Below are positions 8,993-17,888 of a stretch of 64,000 bases of DNA, in pieces (position 1 is the stretch's first letter; each line of letters starts with the position of its first letter). The notes beneath the pieces were generated by a model that ran no database searches, was not told where the DNA came from, and worked only from the letters and a program-made list of their open reading frames with translations. The stretch is from the NCBI RefSeq assembly GCF_012726235.1, contig NZ_JAASAH010000016.1, forward strand, positions 62,001 to 126,000, read 5' to 3'. The stretch comes from Streptomyces sp. HNM0574. GTDB taxonomy: Bacteria > Actinomycetota > Actinomycetes > Streptomycetales > Streptomycetaceae. The position numbers and the translations under genes were made by a program.

Positions 8993-9808
8993 ATGGAACG
9001 CGTGAGCAGGTTCGCCCAGTGGGTGCGTGGACGTTCACCCCGGGTCCGGCAGCCCGGAGGGATTCTCCGCGCGGCAGCATGGGGACGCGGCCGGTCGGCC
9101 GCGGCCGACGCCGAGGCCGCACAGGCCAGAGAAGCACTCCTGCTCGCCGCGGCCCGCGCCGGCTTCCCGCTCGCCCCCGCGGCGCACCCCTCCGGATACG
9201 GCTGCTCCTGCGTCCGCATCGGCTGTCCGACGCCCGGACGCCATCCCGTCTCCTTCGCCTGGCAGACCCAGGCCACCACGGACCCCGCGCAGATCGAACG
9301 CTGGGCCCGCAGCCAGCCCGAGGCGAACTTCGTCACCGCGACCGGCCGCCGGCACGACGTCCTCGACGTCCCCGCCGCCGCCGGATGGACCGCGCTGAAA
9401 CGCCTGGAGGACGAGGGCGTCGCCCTCGGCCCCGTCGCCCTCTCCGGCGGCGACCGGATGCTCTTCTTCACCGCCACCCGCACTCCGGACGACGAGGAGG
9501 AGTGGTGGCCCTGTGAACTCGACTGCCACCCCGAGACCTTGGACGCGCATCCGGGCCTGCGCTGGCACTGCCGGGGGAGCTACGTCCTGCTGCCGCCCTC
9601 GGTGCTGCCCGGCGAGGGAGAACGTTCCGTCGTCCGCTGGATCCGGCCACCCGAGCCGGTGGACGAGGAGCGGAAGGCGGAGTCCGGCGCGGGGGAGCGC
9701 GCTCCGCTGCCCGAGCCGCTGACCCTCCTGGAGGCCCTCACCGACGCGTGCGCCACGCACGCGGGCGAGGAATCCGAGGCGACGGCCTGGACCTTCTGGT
9801 CCTCCTGA
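8993..9808 (+). CDS. Bifunctional DNA primase/polymerase domain protein
   Basis: 271 residues. The central part (FPLAPAAHP..., a CSCVRIGCPTPGRHP Cys cluster, then the NFVTATGRRHDVLDVP strand) is the pattern of the prim-pol N-terminal domain found in many actinobacterial proteins and in plasmid replicases. The usual catalytic acidic triad is not convincingly complete, and there is no helicase part, so I would not claim polymerase activity. In Streptomyces, stand-alone paralogues of this kind are common and uncharacterised. The ATG at 8993 was chosen; a GTG lies three codons downstream. An acidic C-terminus ends in WTFWSS. Confidence 0.75.
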   Translation: MERVSRFAQWVRGRSPRVRQPGGILRAAAWGRGRSAAADAEAAQAREALLLAAARAGFPLAPAAHPSGYGCSCVRIGCPTPGRHPVSFAWQTQATTDPAQIERWARSQPEANFVTATGRRHDVLDVPAAAGWTALKRLEDEGVALGPVALSGGDRMLFFTATRTPDDEEEWWPCELDCHPETLDAHPGLRWHCRGSYVLLPPSVLPGEGERSVVRWIRPPEPVDEERKAESGAGERAPLPEPLTLLEALTDACATHAGEESEATAWTFWSS

Positions 9809-9822
9809 GGACGCGCCCCGAC

Positions 9823-9845
9823 AAGGGGTGCGGGGAACTGCGCGA
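9823..9845 (-). repeat. Dispersed intergenic repeat, copy 1
   Basis: The reverse complement of this 23-base core matches the copies at 26907-26929 and 26997-27019. It differs from the first by one base. The adjacent segment 9848-9864 (a GGCGCCGTCGTGGCC core on the minus strand) also matches the flank of the 26907 copy. Confidence 0.75.
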
Positions 9846-9896
9846 ACGGCCACGACGGCGCCGCACCCGGCGAAGTGCCGGGCGCACAGCGGGAGT

Positions 9897-10892
9897 TCAG
9901 CTCCCCTTGACCGACGTCAGCCCCGTGATGCGGTTGAGGAAGGTGACCTTGGCGCCCGACTCGTCGGCGGGCGGCACCGTGACCGCCTGCTGCGACATCC
10001 GTACATGCGTCACGGACTGTTTCGGCTTCCCCTCCATCAGCGCCTTCGCCAGCTTGTTCTTCACCTGCGGCGTGTACCCCGCGGCAACGGTCTGCTTGAC
10101 GTGGTGCTGCGAGCCGAAGAACACCAGTGCACCGCCGTCGTCCGTCTCCAGCCCGAACGGCGCGAACTGCGGGGGCAGCGCGGGCAGATCGATGTACTCG
10201 GTGCGCATCCGCTCGTTGGAGGCGACGGCCTCCCGCTGCTGCCGCCAGCCGCTGGTGTGCGGCCCGGGCGCGAACTCGTCGCCGCCGTCCTTGAGGAACC
10301 GCGTGTAGGTCTTGCTGAGCTTGTCGGGCGCGACGGCGAGACCGGACCGGCTGCCCGTCGGCACCGGCTTCACGTAACCGTCCTTGTCGGTCGCGAAGTT
10401 GGGGATCTCGTCCGGGCCCAGCACCGAGAGGTAGGACGCCTTCCAGTCCTCCTTCGAGCTGTTCCGCTCGAAGACGAAGAGCCAGCGGTCGTTGCCCTCA
10501 CGGTTGGTGGCCGAGTCGGCGACGAAGAACTTCGGCCAGCCGGCCTGCTTGGGGATGAGGAAGCGGGTGTCGCTCAGGTGGAGCTTGTCGTACTCGCCCG
10601 GCGTCCCGATCTTCTTCGTGCCCTTGAGCGTGGCCTGGTCGATGGCGCCCAGAACACCGGTCTCGATGGTCGAGTTGAGCTTGGGGTCGAGCTTCGTGTT
10701 CGCCTCGTTGTTGGTCTTCACGAAGCTGTCCAGCGTCTCGCGGGCCTCCTTCTTGGAGACCGCGGGCACGATCGCCTGCTCGCCGTGGACGGTGACACAG
10801 CCCGACAGCACGGTGGTCAGCGCCACGCCGCCCGCCGTCGCCGCGACCAGCCGCCGCACGCCTCGTACGTCTCGCGCCCGTCGCGCCGTCAT
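9897..10892 (-). CDS. Lipoprotein, DUF8094-like
   Basis: 331 residues. The ATG at 10892 has GGGGAGG 7 bases upstream, better than the in-frame GTG/ATG at 10922. A type II signal peptide ends in the lipobox LSGC (Cys32), so the protein should be lipid-anchored outside the membrane. The rest is a soluble domain rich in Lys, Asp and Phe (for example RFLIPKQAGWPKFFVAD and LFVFERNSSKEDWKASYLS). I recognise it only as the conserved actinobacterial lipoprotein type now called DUF8094; its function is unknown. Transcribed alone. Confidence 0.75.
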   Translation of the reverse strand: MTARRARDVRGVRRLVAATAGGVALTTVLSGCVTVHGEQAIVPAVSKKEARETLDSFVKTNNEANTKLDPKLNSTIETGVLGAIDQATLKGTKKIGTPGEYDKLHLSDTRFLIPKQAGWPKFFVADSATNREGNDRWLFVFERNSSKEDWKASYLSVLGPDEIPNFATDKDGYVKPVPTGSRSGLAVAPDKLSKTYTRFLKDGGDEFAPGPHTSGWRQQREAVASNERMRTEYIDLPALPPQFAPFGLETDDGGALVFFGSQHHVKQTVAAGYTPQVKNKLAKALMEGKPKQSVTHVRMSQQAVTVPPADESGAKVTFLNRITGLTSVKGS

Positions 10893-11070
10893 CCCAAGAC
10901 CTCCCCGCCGGCCCACCGTCATCAGCCTCCGGCACCGTTCGTCGCCGCCCGCTGCCTTCGCAGCACCGCACCCTACCGCCCCCGGGCGACACCCCCGTGC
11001 ACAACTGCCGCCCGACGCCGGCCCGGCGGGTGCCGGTCGGCGTCAAGCGGTGTGTGCCGTGCGGAGGTTG

Positions 11071-11928
11071 TCAGGGAAGCGTGAGGATCTCCGTGCCGGT
11101 CTCGGTGACCACCAGGGTGTGCTCGAACTGGGCCGTGCGGCGCCGGTCCTTGGTGACGACCGTCCAGCCGTCCTCCCACATGTCCCACTCGTGCGTGCCG
11201 AGCGTCAGCATCGGCTCGATGGTGAAGGTCATGCCGGGCTTGATCACCGTGGTGGCGCGCTCGTCGTCGTAGTGCGGGACGATCAGGCCGGAGTGGAACG
11301 AGGTGTTGATGCCGTGCCCCGTGAAGTCCCGCACGACGCCGTAGCCGAAGCGCTTCGCGTAGGACTCGATCACGCGGCCGATGATGTTGATCTGGCGGCC
11401 AGGACGCACGGCCTTGATCGCGCGGTTCAGCGACTCGCGGGTGCGCTCCACCAGGAGCCTGGACTCCTCGTCGACGTCGCCGCACAGGTACGTCGCGTTG
11501 TTGTCGCCGTGCACGCCGCCGATGTACGCCGTCACGTCGAGGTTCACGATGTCGCCGTCGCGCAGCACCGTCGAGTCGGGGATGCCGTGGCAGATGACCT
11601 CGTTCACCGAGGTGCACAGCGACTTCGGGAACTTGCGGTACCCGAGCGTCGACGGGTACGCGCCGTGGTCGCACATGTACGTGTGCGCGATCTCGTCCAG
11701 CTTGTCGGTCGTCACACCCGGTTCGATGTACCGGGCGGCCTCCTCCATGGCCCGCGCCGCGATCCCGCCCGCGATCCGCATCTTCTCGACGGTCTCGGCG
11801 TCCTGGACCTCGGGTCCGGTGTACGGGGTCGGCGCGTCCTTGCCGACGTACTCGGGACGCGGAATGGAAGCGGGGACACCACGCATCGGGGAGACGGTGC
11901 CGGGGACGAGCGAAGACTGGCCAGACAT
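11071..11928 (-). CDS. map: Type I methionine aminopeptidase
   Basis: 285 residues. Removes the initiator Met from nascent proteins. The metal-ligand motifs are present in order: NLDV, the Asp of VHGDNNATY, the His of GHGI, the Glu of TIEPML and the Glu of QFEHTLV. The substrate-side His is in VICHGIPD. The length and the N-terminal extension (about 40 residues before the pita-bread fold) match the longer actinobacterial MAP1 isoform. The start at 11928 was chosen since it begins the conserved SGQSSLVPGTVSP segment. Divergent from a small conserved gene, with 52 bases between the starts. Confidence 0.95.
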   Translation of the reverse strand: MSGQSSLVPGTVSPMRGVPASIPRPEYVGKDAPTPYTGPEVQDAETVEKMRIAGGIAARAMEEAARYIEPGVTTDKLDEIAHTYMCDHGAYPSTLGYRKFPKSLCTSVNEVICHGIPDSTVLRDGDIVNLDVTAYIGGVHGDNNATYLCGDVDEESRLLVERTRESLNRAIKAVRPGRQINIIGRVIESYAKRFGYGVVRDFTGHGINTSFHSGLIVPHYDDERATTVIKPGMTFTIEPMLTLGTHEWDMWEDGWTVVTKDRRRTAQFEHTLVVTETGTEILTLP

Positions 11929-11980
11929 GTGCGCGAGTCTAACTGTGGTCGCCGCCGGGCCTGTGCGGGAGCATGACGGT

Positions 11981-12220
11981 ATGGCTCTGTTCAAGCGCAA
12001 GACGGCCGCCAAGCCCGGCGAGTGGTACTACTGCCTGCACCATCGACAGGTCGAGGAGGGCCCGGAGTGCCCGGCCAAGGACCGCTTCGGCCCCTATGCG
12101 ACGCGGGACGAGGCGGAGCACGCGATGGAGACGGCCCGCGAGCGCAACCTCCAGTGGGAGAACGACGCCCGCTGGACCGACTCCACCGACGGCTCCGACG
12201 GAGCCCGCGGCGAGAACTGA
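11981..12220 (+). CDS. Conserved small protein of unknown function
   Basis: 79 residues, highly charged, soluble. The conserved-looking core is WYYCLHHRQVEEGPECPAKD followed by GPYATRDEAEHAMETARERN. The two Cys and two His in CLHH...C could bind a metal, but the spacing is not a standard zinc finger. An out-of-frame ATG lies 8 bases upstream; this ATG has GGGAG at a suitable distance and the right frame. Divergent from methionine aminopeptidase, and convergent with the DUF2264 gene only 22 bases away. Function not known. Confidence 0.75.
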   Translation: MALFKRKTAAKPGEWYYCLHHRQVEEGPECPAKDRFGPYATRDEAEHAMETARERNLQWENDARWTDSTDGSDGARGEN

Positions 12221-12242
12221 CCCGGGCCCGTCAGCCGCACCG

Positions 12243-14192
12243 CTACGCGGCCTCCACCGCCAGCGGTTCGAAGGCGATGCGGGTGCGGGCACCGTCGACG
12301 GAGCCGGTCCAGGACAGGGTGACCGACGCGTCCGTCGCCTCCTCGACGCGGACGGCGTCCCCGGCGTCCGTCCCCGTCAGCGCCGTCGCCGCCACGAAGA
12401 GCGCCGTGCCCGTGAACGGCGCGGAGACGAGGGCCGGGACGCGGGCCCAGCGCGCGTAGGCCGTGCCCTGCGGGGCGCGGAGCGGCGCGGCCTCGTCGGA
12501 CGGCCAGCCGTGCAGGCCCAGCAGGCCCGTGAGCGGTTCCTCGGGGCCCGTCGCCCAGCCCGTGAGCCGGGCCGCGGTGCCCCCGGGAGCGCCGGTGACG
12601 CGGTGCACCCGCAGCTCCACCGCGCCCCGCACGACGGTGACGCTCTCCACCCGCAGCCCGGGCAGCGGCGGCGCCTGCGCGGGGAAGGTGGGCACGTGCC
12701 AGGAGGCGGCCCAGCCCCAGCCCCCGCCGGAGGCGGCGCCGAGCGGATGCACCCGGTGCCGCGTGCTGTACGGGCCGAGGCGCCCGCCCGCGCTGCCGGG
12801 GACGGCGAGGGCGAAGTGGTTGTCGGGCACGTTGCCGTCCGCGGTGGGGCCGGTGCGGGTCGAGTAGGCGAAGCGCGCGTACAGCGGGTCGGGGCCGGAG
12901 GCGCCGCCGCCCCAGCCGCCCCACCCGCCCTCGCCGTCCTGCGGGCGCAGCGGGTGACTGCCGTGGTTGTGCACCCGCACCGAACCGTCGCCGCCGGTCT
13001 GCACCAGGAGGCCGGGCGCCGGGAGTGCCACGGCGCGGGCCGGGCCCTCGCTCGGCGCGGGCTCCTCGGGCGCCGTCCACAGCGGGTCACCGGGCGGAAC
13101 GAGCAGCGCCAGCAGGCCCTTTGACGCCCAGTACGGGGAGGCGGGGCCCGAGTACGGCTGGAGCGTGGCCGGGTGGGGGCCGTGCCAGCCGAGGGTGAGC
13201 AGGCCGTCGGGGGAGAGGGCGCCCCGGTCGAGGAAGTACCGGACGCAGCCGCTGAGCAGCCGCCGTGCCGTGCCGGGGGAGAGCGGGGTGTGCCCGGTGA
13301 GCGCGCCGAGCCCGACGGCGGCGCCGGTGGCGAAGCGGTACGTCAGCGAGCGGCCGAAGTGCAGCGGCGCCCCGTTCCCGTCGAACAGCAGCCCGTGGCC
13401 GTCCAGATGGGCACGCAGCCGGGGGCCGAGGTGGTCCAGCAGCTCCCGGTCCCCGGACAGGTGGGCGTGCAGCATCGGGTACAGGTGGAGCGCCCAGCCG
13501 TTGTAGTGGTCGAAGGAGCGGCCCTCGCCGTCCGCGTACCAGCCCCCGCCCCGGTACCAGCGCTCCAGCAGCTCCAGGCCGCGTTCGGTGGCCAGGTCCG
13601 TCTCGCGGTCGCCGCGTCCCACGGAGCGGAGGAAACCGGCGACGGTGAGGGGGAAGAGGTACCAGTTGTTGGGCGCGGGCACGTGCCGCAGCGCGCCCCG
13701 CAGCCACTCCTCGGCGCGGTCCCGTACACCGTCGTCCAGCGCGTCCCACAGCCACGGCCGGGTGAGCCGGAGGCCGAGCGCGACGGAGGCGGACTCGACC
13801 ATCGGCTGCCCGCTCGCCGGGAAGTCCCCGATGCGGGGCCAGGAGCGGGCGTCGTCCCGCCCCGGGGTGCGGGTGCCGGCGGCGAGGCCGCGCGCGTACC
13901 GGTCGAGCCAGCCGTGCGGGTCGGCGCCGCCCGCGCCGGTGACGCGGAAGGCGGCGGCCAGGAACGTGCGGGCGTAGCCCTCCAGTCCGTCCGAGCGGAC
14001 GCCGGAGAGCGAGGGGCGGCCCGGCAGGTCGAGCAGCGCGTCGCCGGGACCGGCCCAGCGGAGGGCCGCGTTCACGAGCCCGTCGGCGGTGGCCTCCAGG
14101 TGTGCGCGGCCCCAGCCGGTGTACGGGCTGAGTGCGCGGTCCTCGGGCGGCAGCGGGAAGAGGAGGGACGCGGAGTCGGCGGGGGTGCTCAT
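12243..14192 (-). CDS. DUF2264 domain-containing protein
   Basis: 649 residues, no signal peptide. The N-terminal half has the alpha/alpha-barrel features of DUF2264 (LSPYTGWGRAHLEA near the start, NNWYLFPLTVAGFL, WYRGGGWYADG, FDHYNGWALHLYP, LHFGRSLTYRFA), related in fold to glycoside hydrolase and heparinase-like enzymes. A beta-rich C-terminal half follows. It should act on a carbohydrate, but no substrate is known to me. Its ATG overlaps the stop of the upstream dehydrogenase by four bases (ATGA), so translation is coupled. Third gene of a tight operon. Confidence 0.82.
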   Translation of the reverse strand: MSTPADSASLLFPLPPEDRALSPYTGWGRAHLEATADGLVNAALRWAGPGDALLDLPGRPSLSGVRSDGLEGYARTFLAAAFRVTGAGGADPHGWLDRYARGLAAGTRTPGRDDARSWPRIGDFPASGQPMVESASVALGLRLTRPWLWDALDDGVRDRAEEWLRGALRHVPAPNNWYLFPLTVAGFLRSVGRGDRETDLATERGLELLERWYRGGGWYADGEGRSFDHYNGWALHLYPMLHAHLSGDRELLDHLGPRLRAHLDGHGLLFDGNGAPLHFGRSLTYRFATGAAVGLGALTGHTPLSPGTARRLLSGCVRYFLDRGALSPDGLLTLGWHGPHPATLQPYSGPASPYWASKGLLALLVPPGDPLWTAPEEPAPSEGPARAVALPAPGLLVQTGGDGSVRVHNHGSHPLRPQDGEGGWGGWGGGASGPDPLYARFAYSTRTGPTADGNVPDNHFALAVPGSAGGRLGPYSTRHRVHPLGAASGGGWGWAASWHVPTFPAQAPPLPGLRVESVTVVRGAVELRVHRVTGAPGGTAARLTGWATGPEEPLTGLLGLHGWPSDEAAPLRAPQGTAYARWARVPALVSAPFTGTALFVAATALTGTDAGDAVRVEEATDASVTLSWTGSVDGARTRIAFEPLAVEAA

Positions 14193-15241
14193 GCGAGGTG
14201 GTCCAGCCTTTCGCGGGAGACGGGATGGGCGAACGCGGCGCCGCCCGCCCAGCGTTCGACCTCGGCGACGGCCGTGTCGGCCAGCCGCCGCAGCTCGTTG
14301 CCCTGCGAGCCCGCGATGTGCGGGGTGAGCAGGACGTTGGGGCAGCTCCACAACGGGTGCCCGGGCGGCAGCGGTTCGGGCTCGGTGACGTCGAGCACGG
14401 CGCGCAGCCGGCCCCGGAGCAGCAGCTCGGTGAGGGCCTCCTGGTCGAGGACGGGGCCGCGCGCGGTGTTGACGAGGGTGGCGTCCGGCCGCATGGCGGC
14501 GAGGAGTTCGCGGCCGACGAGCCCGCGCGTCCCCGGCAGCAGCGGGGTGTGCACGCTGACGACGTCGCAGGACGCGAAGAGTTCGGGCAGCGGCACCGCG
14601 CGCACACCGAGCGCGCGCGCCTCCTCGCCGGTCACGTACGGGTCGTGCAGCAGCACCTCCAGATCGTGCGGGCGCAGCAGTTCGATGACGCGGCGGCCGA
14701 CGAGGGAGGCACTCAGAATGCCCACGGTGCGGCGGTAGTTGCCGGTGTGCGGGGAGGCGTGCAGGGTGCCGGGACGGGTCCGGCCCTCGCGGTAGTCGCG
14801 GGCCGACTCCAGGACGCGCTTGCCCGCGAGCAGGATCATCGCCACCGCGTACTCGGCCACCGGCAGCGCGTTGGCGGTGGCGGCCGAGGAGACCGCGAGG
14901 CCGCGTTCCCAGCAGGCCGGGGTGAGGTGCTCCCGCACCGAGCCCGCGGTGTGCACGACGGCGCGCAGGCGGGGCGCGGCGGCGAGCGCCGCCTCGTCGA
15001 GCGGCGGGCATCCCCAGCCGGTGACGAGGAGTTCGGCCTCGGCGAGGGCGGCGCGGGCGCGCGGGGAGGCGAACTCGTCGAGCGGGGGCAGCGGGGCCAG
15101 CCGGACGTGCCGGCGCAGGGCCTCCGGAACGCCGGGCGTGAGCAGCCCGTCGGCGGTCTCGGCGCTCATGGCGACGGCGGCGCGGGGCCGTCCGTCGGGG
15201 CCGTGCGGCGGTTCGGCCGCTGGGTGCGGTGCGGGCGGCAT
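14189..15241 (-). CDS. D-isomer-specific 2-hydroxyacid dehydrogenase
   Basis: 350 residues from the ATG at 15241, which has a perfect AGGAGG though only 3-4 bases away. A GTG at 15304, overlapping the upstream stop as GTGA, would add 21 low-complexity residues and is a real alternative. The NAD-binding region and catalytic elements of the family are present: the TVGILSASLVGRRVIELL segment, VSVHTPLLPGTRGLV, NTARGPVLD (Arg), DVTEPEPL (Glu) and LLTPHIAGS (His). The glycine motif is GILSASLVG rather than the usual GxGxxG, which is atypical. It probably interconverts a 2-hydroxy acid and its keto acid in a sugar-acid pathway with the neighbouring DUF2264 protein. Confidence 0.85.
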   Translation of the reverse strand: MPPAPHPAAEPPHGPDGRPRAAVAMSAETADGLLTPGVPEALRRHVRLAPLPPLDEFASPRARAALAEAELLVTGWGCPPLDEAALAAAPRLRAVVHTAGSVREHLTPACWERGLAVSSAATANALPVAEYAVAMILLAGKRVLESARDYREGRTRPGTLHASPHTGNYRRTVGILSASLVGRRVIELLRPHDLEVLLHDPYVTGEEARALGVRAVPLPELFASCDVVSVHTPLLPGTRGLVGRELLAAMRPDATLVNTARGPVLDQEALTELLLRGRLRAVLDVTEPEPLPPGHPLWSCPNVLLTPHIAGSQGNELRRLADTAVAEVERWAGGAAFAHPVSRERLDHLA

Positions 15242-15300
15242 GTCCCTCCTGGGCAGGTCCCGCCCGGGGCGGGCGGGGTCGGCGGGGTCCGGTGGCGGGG

Positions 15301-15990
15301 TCACCAGCGGGCGGGTGGCGGGGCGGTCAGCCGGTCGGCCAGGCGCGCGAGGCGGTCCCGGAGGCGGCGGGTGCCCGGTGTGGACGGGCCGTTCTCCCCG
15401 GCCGCGGCGCTCACCAGGTGCTGCACGGTGTCCAGGTCCACGCCGTACGCGTCGGCGCTGAGCGCCTCGTGCGCGATCCCCAGCAGCTCACCGGTGCCGC
15501 GCGGCCGCGTGGCGGCGTCCGCCGCGGGGCCGGACCGGTCCGTCCCGTCCGGCAGCCGGGCGCCCGGTGGCGGCTCGGGGCCGGGAGCGCCGCCGTCCAG
15601 GGCGAAGACGGTGGCGCCCGCGCGGCGCGCGTCGTGCACCCGTTGCAGCAGCCCGGCGCAGGGCTCCTCCGGCGCCACCACCAGCAGCGTCTCGGCGCGC
15701 CCCGCCGCCTCGATCCGGCCGAGGCCGACGGACAGCCGCGGGGGCGCGCCCGCCGGTACCCGGTGCCGCACCAGCGTCGGCGCCAGCTCGGGCCGGCCCG
15801 ACCAGGCGGCCTCGTCGTCCAGATGGGCCGCCAGGTGCCACGGCTCGTACGCCTCGGTGCCGACCAGCAGCAGCCCGCCGCCGTGCGGCGCCACCGAGGC
15901 GCGCAGCGCACCGGCGAACCGGCGGGTGTGGGGCAACCACTCCGTCCCGGCGAGGACTTCGCGCAGCAGCGCGACCCGTACCGCGTCCAT
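15301..15990 (-). CDS. Conserved hypothetical protein, first gene of operon
   Basis: 229 residues from the ATG at 15990, with GGGAC just upstream. Contains an alternating alpha/beta pattern (GGGLLLVGTEAYEPWHLAAHLDD, ETLLVVAPEEPCAGLL, RAGATVFALDGG) reminiscent of the SIS/sugar-phosphate isomerase folds, but no decisive motif. The C-terminal third is helical and basic. Its stop overlaps the possible GTG of the next gene. Divergent from npdG by 149 bases. I do not recognise the family; a carbohydrate-related role is suggested only by operon context. Confidence 0.7.
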   Translation of the reverse strand: MDAVRVALLREVLAGTEWLPHTRRFAGALRASVAPHGGGLLLVGTEAYEPWHLAAHLDDEAAWSGRPELAPTLVRHRVPAGAPPRLSVGLGRIEAAGRAETLLVVAPEEPCAGLLQRVHDARRAGATVFALDGGAPGPEPPPGARLPDGTDRSGPAADAATRPRGTGELLGIAHEALSADAYGVDLDTVQHLVSAAAGENGPSTPGTRRLRDRLARLADRLTAPPPARW

Positions 15991-16139
15991 GTCCCGGCAT
16001 GATGCCCGAGTTCCGCGCGCCGCACAGCCGTTCACCCGAGCCGCCACCGTTCCGGGCTCCCCGGACGCCGACTTCGGCGTGATCACCTTCACTGCGGCGC
16101 GGCCGGGTGCGCGCGGACCAGGGGTGGCAGGATCGGGCC

Positions 16140-16847
16140 ATGACTTCTCCCGCATCCTCCGCCGCGCCCAAGCCCACCAAGGACCCCTGGGACCTGCCCG
16201 ACGTCTCCGGCCTCACCGTCGGCGTCCTCGGCGGCACCGGCGATCAGGGCCGCGGCCTCGCCTACCGGCTGGCCCGCGCCGGCCAGCAGGTGATCATCGG
16301 CTCGCGCGCGGCCGAGCGTGCGCAGCAGGCCGCCGACGAGCTGGGCCACGGCGTCGAGGGCGCGGAGAACGCCGAGTGCGCGCGCCGCTCCGACATCGTG
16401 ATCGTCGCCGTCCCCTGGGACGGGCACGCCAAGACGCTGGAGGCGCTCCGCGAGGACCTGCGCGGCAAGCTCGTCGTCGACTGCGTCAACCCGCTCGGCT
16501 TCGACAAGAAGGGCGCCTACGCGCTCAAGCCCGAGGAGGGCAGCGCGGCCCAGCAGGCCGAGGCGCTGCTGCCGGAGTCCCGCGTCACCGCAGCCTTCCA
16601 CCACCTCTCCGCCGTGCTGCTCTCCGACCCGGAGGTCGAGGAGATCGAGACGGACGTGATGGTGCTCGGCGAGGTGCGCGCCGACTGCGAGACCGTGCAG
16701 GCGCTCGCCGAGCGCATCCCCGGTATGCGCGGGGTGTTCGCCGGCCGGCTGCGCAACGCGCACCAGGTGGAGTCCCTCGTCGCGAACCTGATCTCCGTCA
16801 ACCGCCGCTACAAGGCCCACGCGGGCGTACGCCTCACCGACATCTGA
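16140..16847 (+). CDS. npdG: NADPH-dependent F420 reductase
   Basis: 235 residues. Transfers hydride between NADPH and coenzyme F420, feeding the F420-dependent enzymes abundant in actinomycetes. The N-terminal dinucleotide motif is GVLGGTGDQGRGLAYRLA (about residues 29-46), followed by IIGSRAAERA, which contacts the NADP phosphate, and VVDCVNPLGFD. The F420-side region FHHLSAVLL (about 157-165) is present. Size is typical. The ATG at 16140 was preferred over an in-frame start 11 codons upstream. Followed 89 bases later by a small membrane protein gene on the same strand. Confidence 0.92.
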   Translation: MTSPASSAAPKPTKDPWDLPDVSGLTVGVLGGTGDQGRGLAYRLARAGQQVIIGSRAAERAQQAADELGHGVEGAENAECARRSDIVIVAVPWDGHAKTLEALREDLRGKLVVDCVNPLGFDKKGAYALKPEEGSAAQQAEALLPESRVTAAFHHLSAVLLSDPEVEEIETDVMVLGEVRADCETVQALAERIPGMRGVFAGRLRNAHQVESLVANLISVNRRYKAHAGVRLTDI

Positions 16848-16936
16848 CGGGAGCGGACTCCGCGGAAGATCGCCGGAGGGCATGGGGGAGAATGGTCCGG
16901 TCCGTACCGCCAGGTCCTGATGGGAGCCGCCCCCCC

Positions 16937-17140
16937 ATGTCCGCCAGCACCGCCCGCCTCCCGCGCGGACTCGCTCTCTACGCCGTGATCATCTGCGTCC
17001 TCGCCGTCGTCGCGGCGGTCGTCTCCTTCGTGCACGGCAGCCTGCTCGGCATCGTCTGGGTCCTGCTCGCGGGCCTGACCTCGAACATGGCCTGGTACTA
17101 CCTCCGCCGCGACCGGGCCCGGGCCGCCGAACAGGGCTGA
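16937..17140 (+). CDS. Small two-helix membrane protein
   Basis: 67 residues with two hydrophobic segments (about 12-32 and 36-55), a short linker and a basic, Arg-rich C-terminus. The start ATG follows GGGAG at suitable spacing. No recognised domain. It lies between npdG and the convergent sortase operon, with 22 bases to the sortase stop. Function unknown. Confidence 0.65.
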   Translation: MSASTARLPRGLALYAVIICVLAVVAAVVSFVHGSLLGIVWVLLAGLTSNMAWYYLRRDRARAAEQG

Positions 17141-17162
17141 GGCCCCGGCCGCCGCCCGCGGC

Positions 17163-17831
17163 TCAGGCCGTGGCGGTCAGGACGGCGAAGACGACGACGT
17201 TGCCGGTGTACTCCTGGCGCGCCCGGTCGAAGCCGCCGCCGCAGGTGATCACCCGCAACTCCGGGGCGGACGCGGGCCCGTAGACCTTCCGGTCCGGGAA
17301 CTTCTCCCCCTCGAAGACCTCCACCGCGTACACCACGAAGACCGCCGTCCGGCCGTCGGCCCGGCGCACGTGGAGGGTGTGGCCCTTGCGCAGGGCGCCC
17401 AGGTCGTAGAAGACGCCGGGGCCCGCCGGGGTGTCCACGTGGCCCGCGATCAGCGCCGTGCCGTTCTCGCCCGGGGTGACGCCCCGGCGGTACCAGCCCG
17501 CGAGGTCGTCCCGGTCCTCGGGCGGCGAGGCGAGCCGGCCCCGCGGCTCCAGGCCCAGACCGGTCAGCGGGGCGTCCACCCGGAGCGCCGGGATGCCGAT
17601 CCGCTCCGGCCGGGAGGGCGCGAGCGGCGGATGCGGCGGCACGGACCCGCCCGCGCGCCCCGGCTCGGCGCCCTCGCCCAGGCCCTGCGCGCTCGCGGGC
17701 TGCGGGGGAGAGCCCGGCCCCGGCTCGGGCCCCGGGACGTCGACGGCCCAGGCCCAGAAGCACAGGCCGAGCCCGGTGACGGCGAGGGTGCCGAAGAGCG
17801 AGCTGAGGCAGGAACGCAGCGGTGAGCCCAT
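17163..17831 (-). CDS. Class F sortase
   Basis: 222 residues. An N-terminal membrane anchor (about residues 9-30) is followed by a Pro/Gly-rich linker and the sortase barrel. The catalytic residues are in place: His131 in AGHVDT, Cys197 in VITCGGG, and Arg203/205 in FDRARQEY. Sortases cut a C-terminal sorting signal and attach the protein to the cell wall. Class F enzymes are the actinobacterial type, and their natural substrates are largely unknown. The gene upstream (17889-18368) encodes a secreted protein with a C-terminal membrane segment and basic tail, 57 bases away, and is a candidate substrate. Confidence 0.9.
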   Translation of the reverse strand: MGSPLRSCLSSLFGTLAVTGLGLCFWAWAVDVPGPEPGPGSPPQPASAQGLGEGAEPGRAGGSVPPHPPLAPSRPERIGIPALRVDAPLTGLGLEPRGRLASPPEDRDDLAGWYRRGVTPGENGTALIAGHVDTPAGPGVFYDLGALRKGHTLHVRRADGRTAVFVVYAVEVFEGEKFPDRKVYGPASAPELRVITCGGGFDRARQEYTGNVVVFAVLTATA

Positions 17832-17888
17832 AGCTGTCCCGCCTTTCCGTGCCGTGCGGGGTCAGGGACGGTCGTCGCCCGGTCGCGG

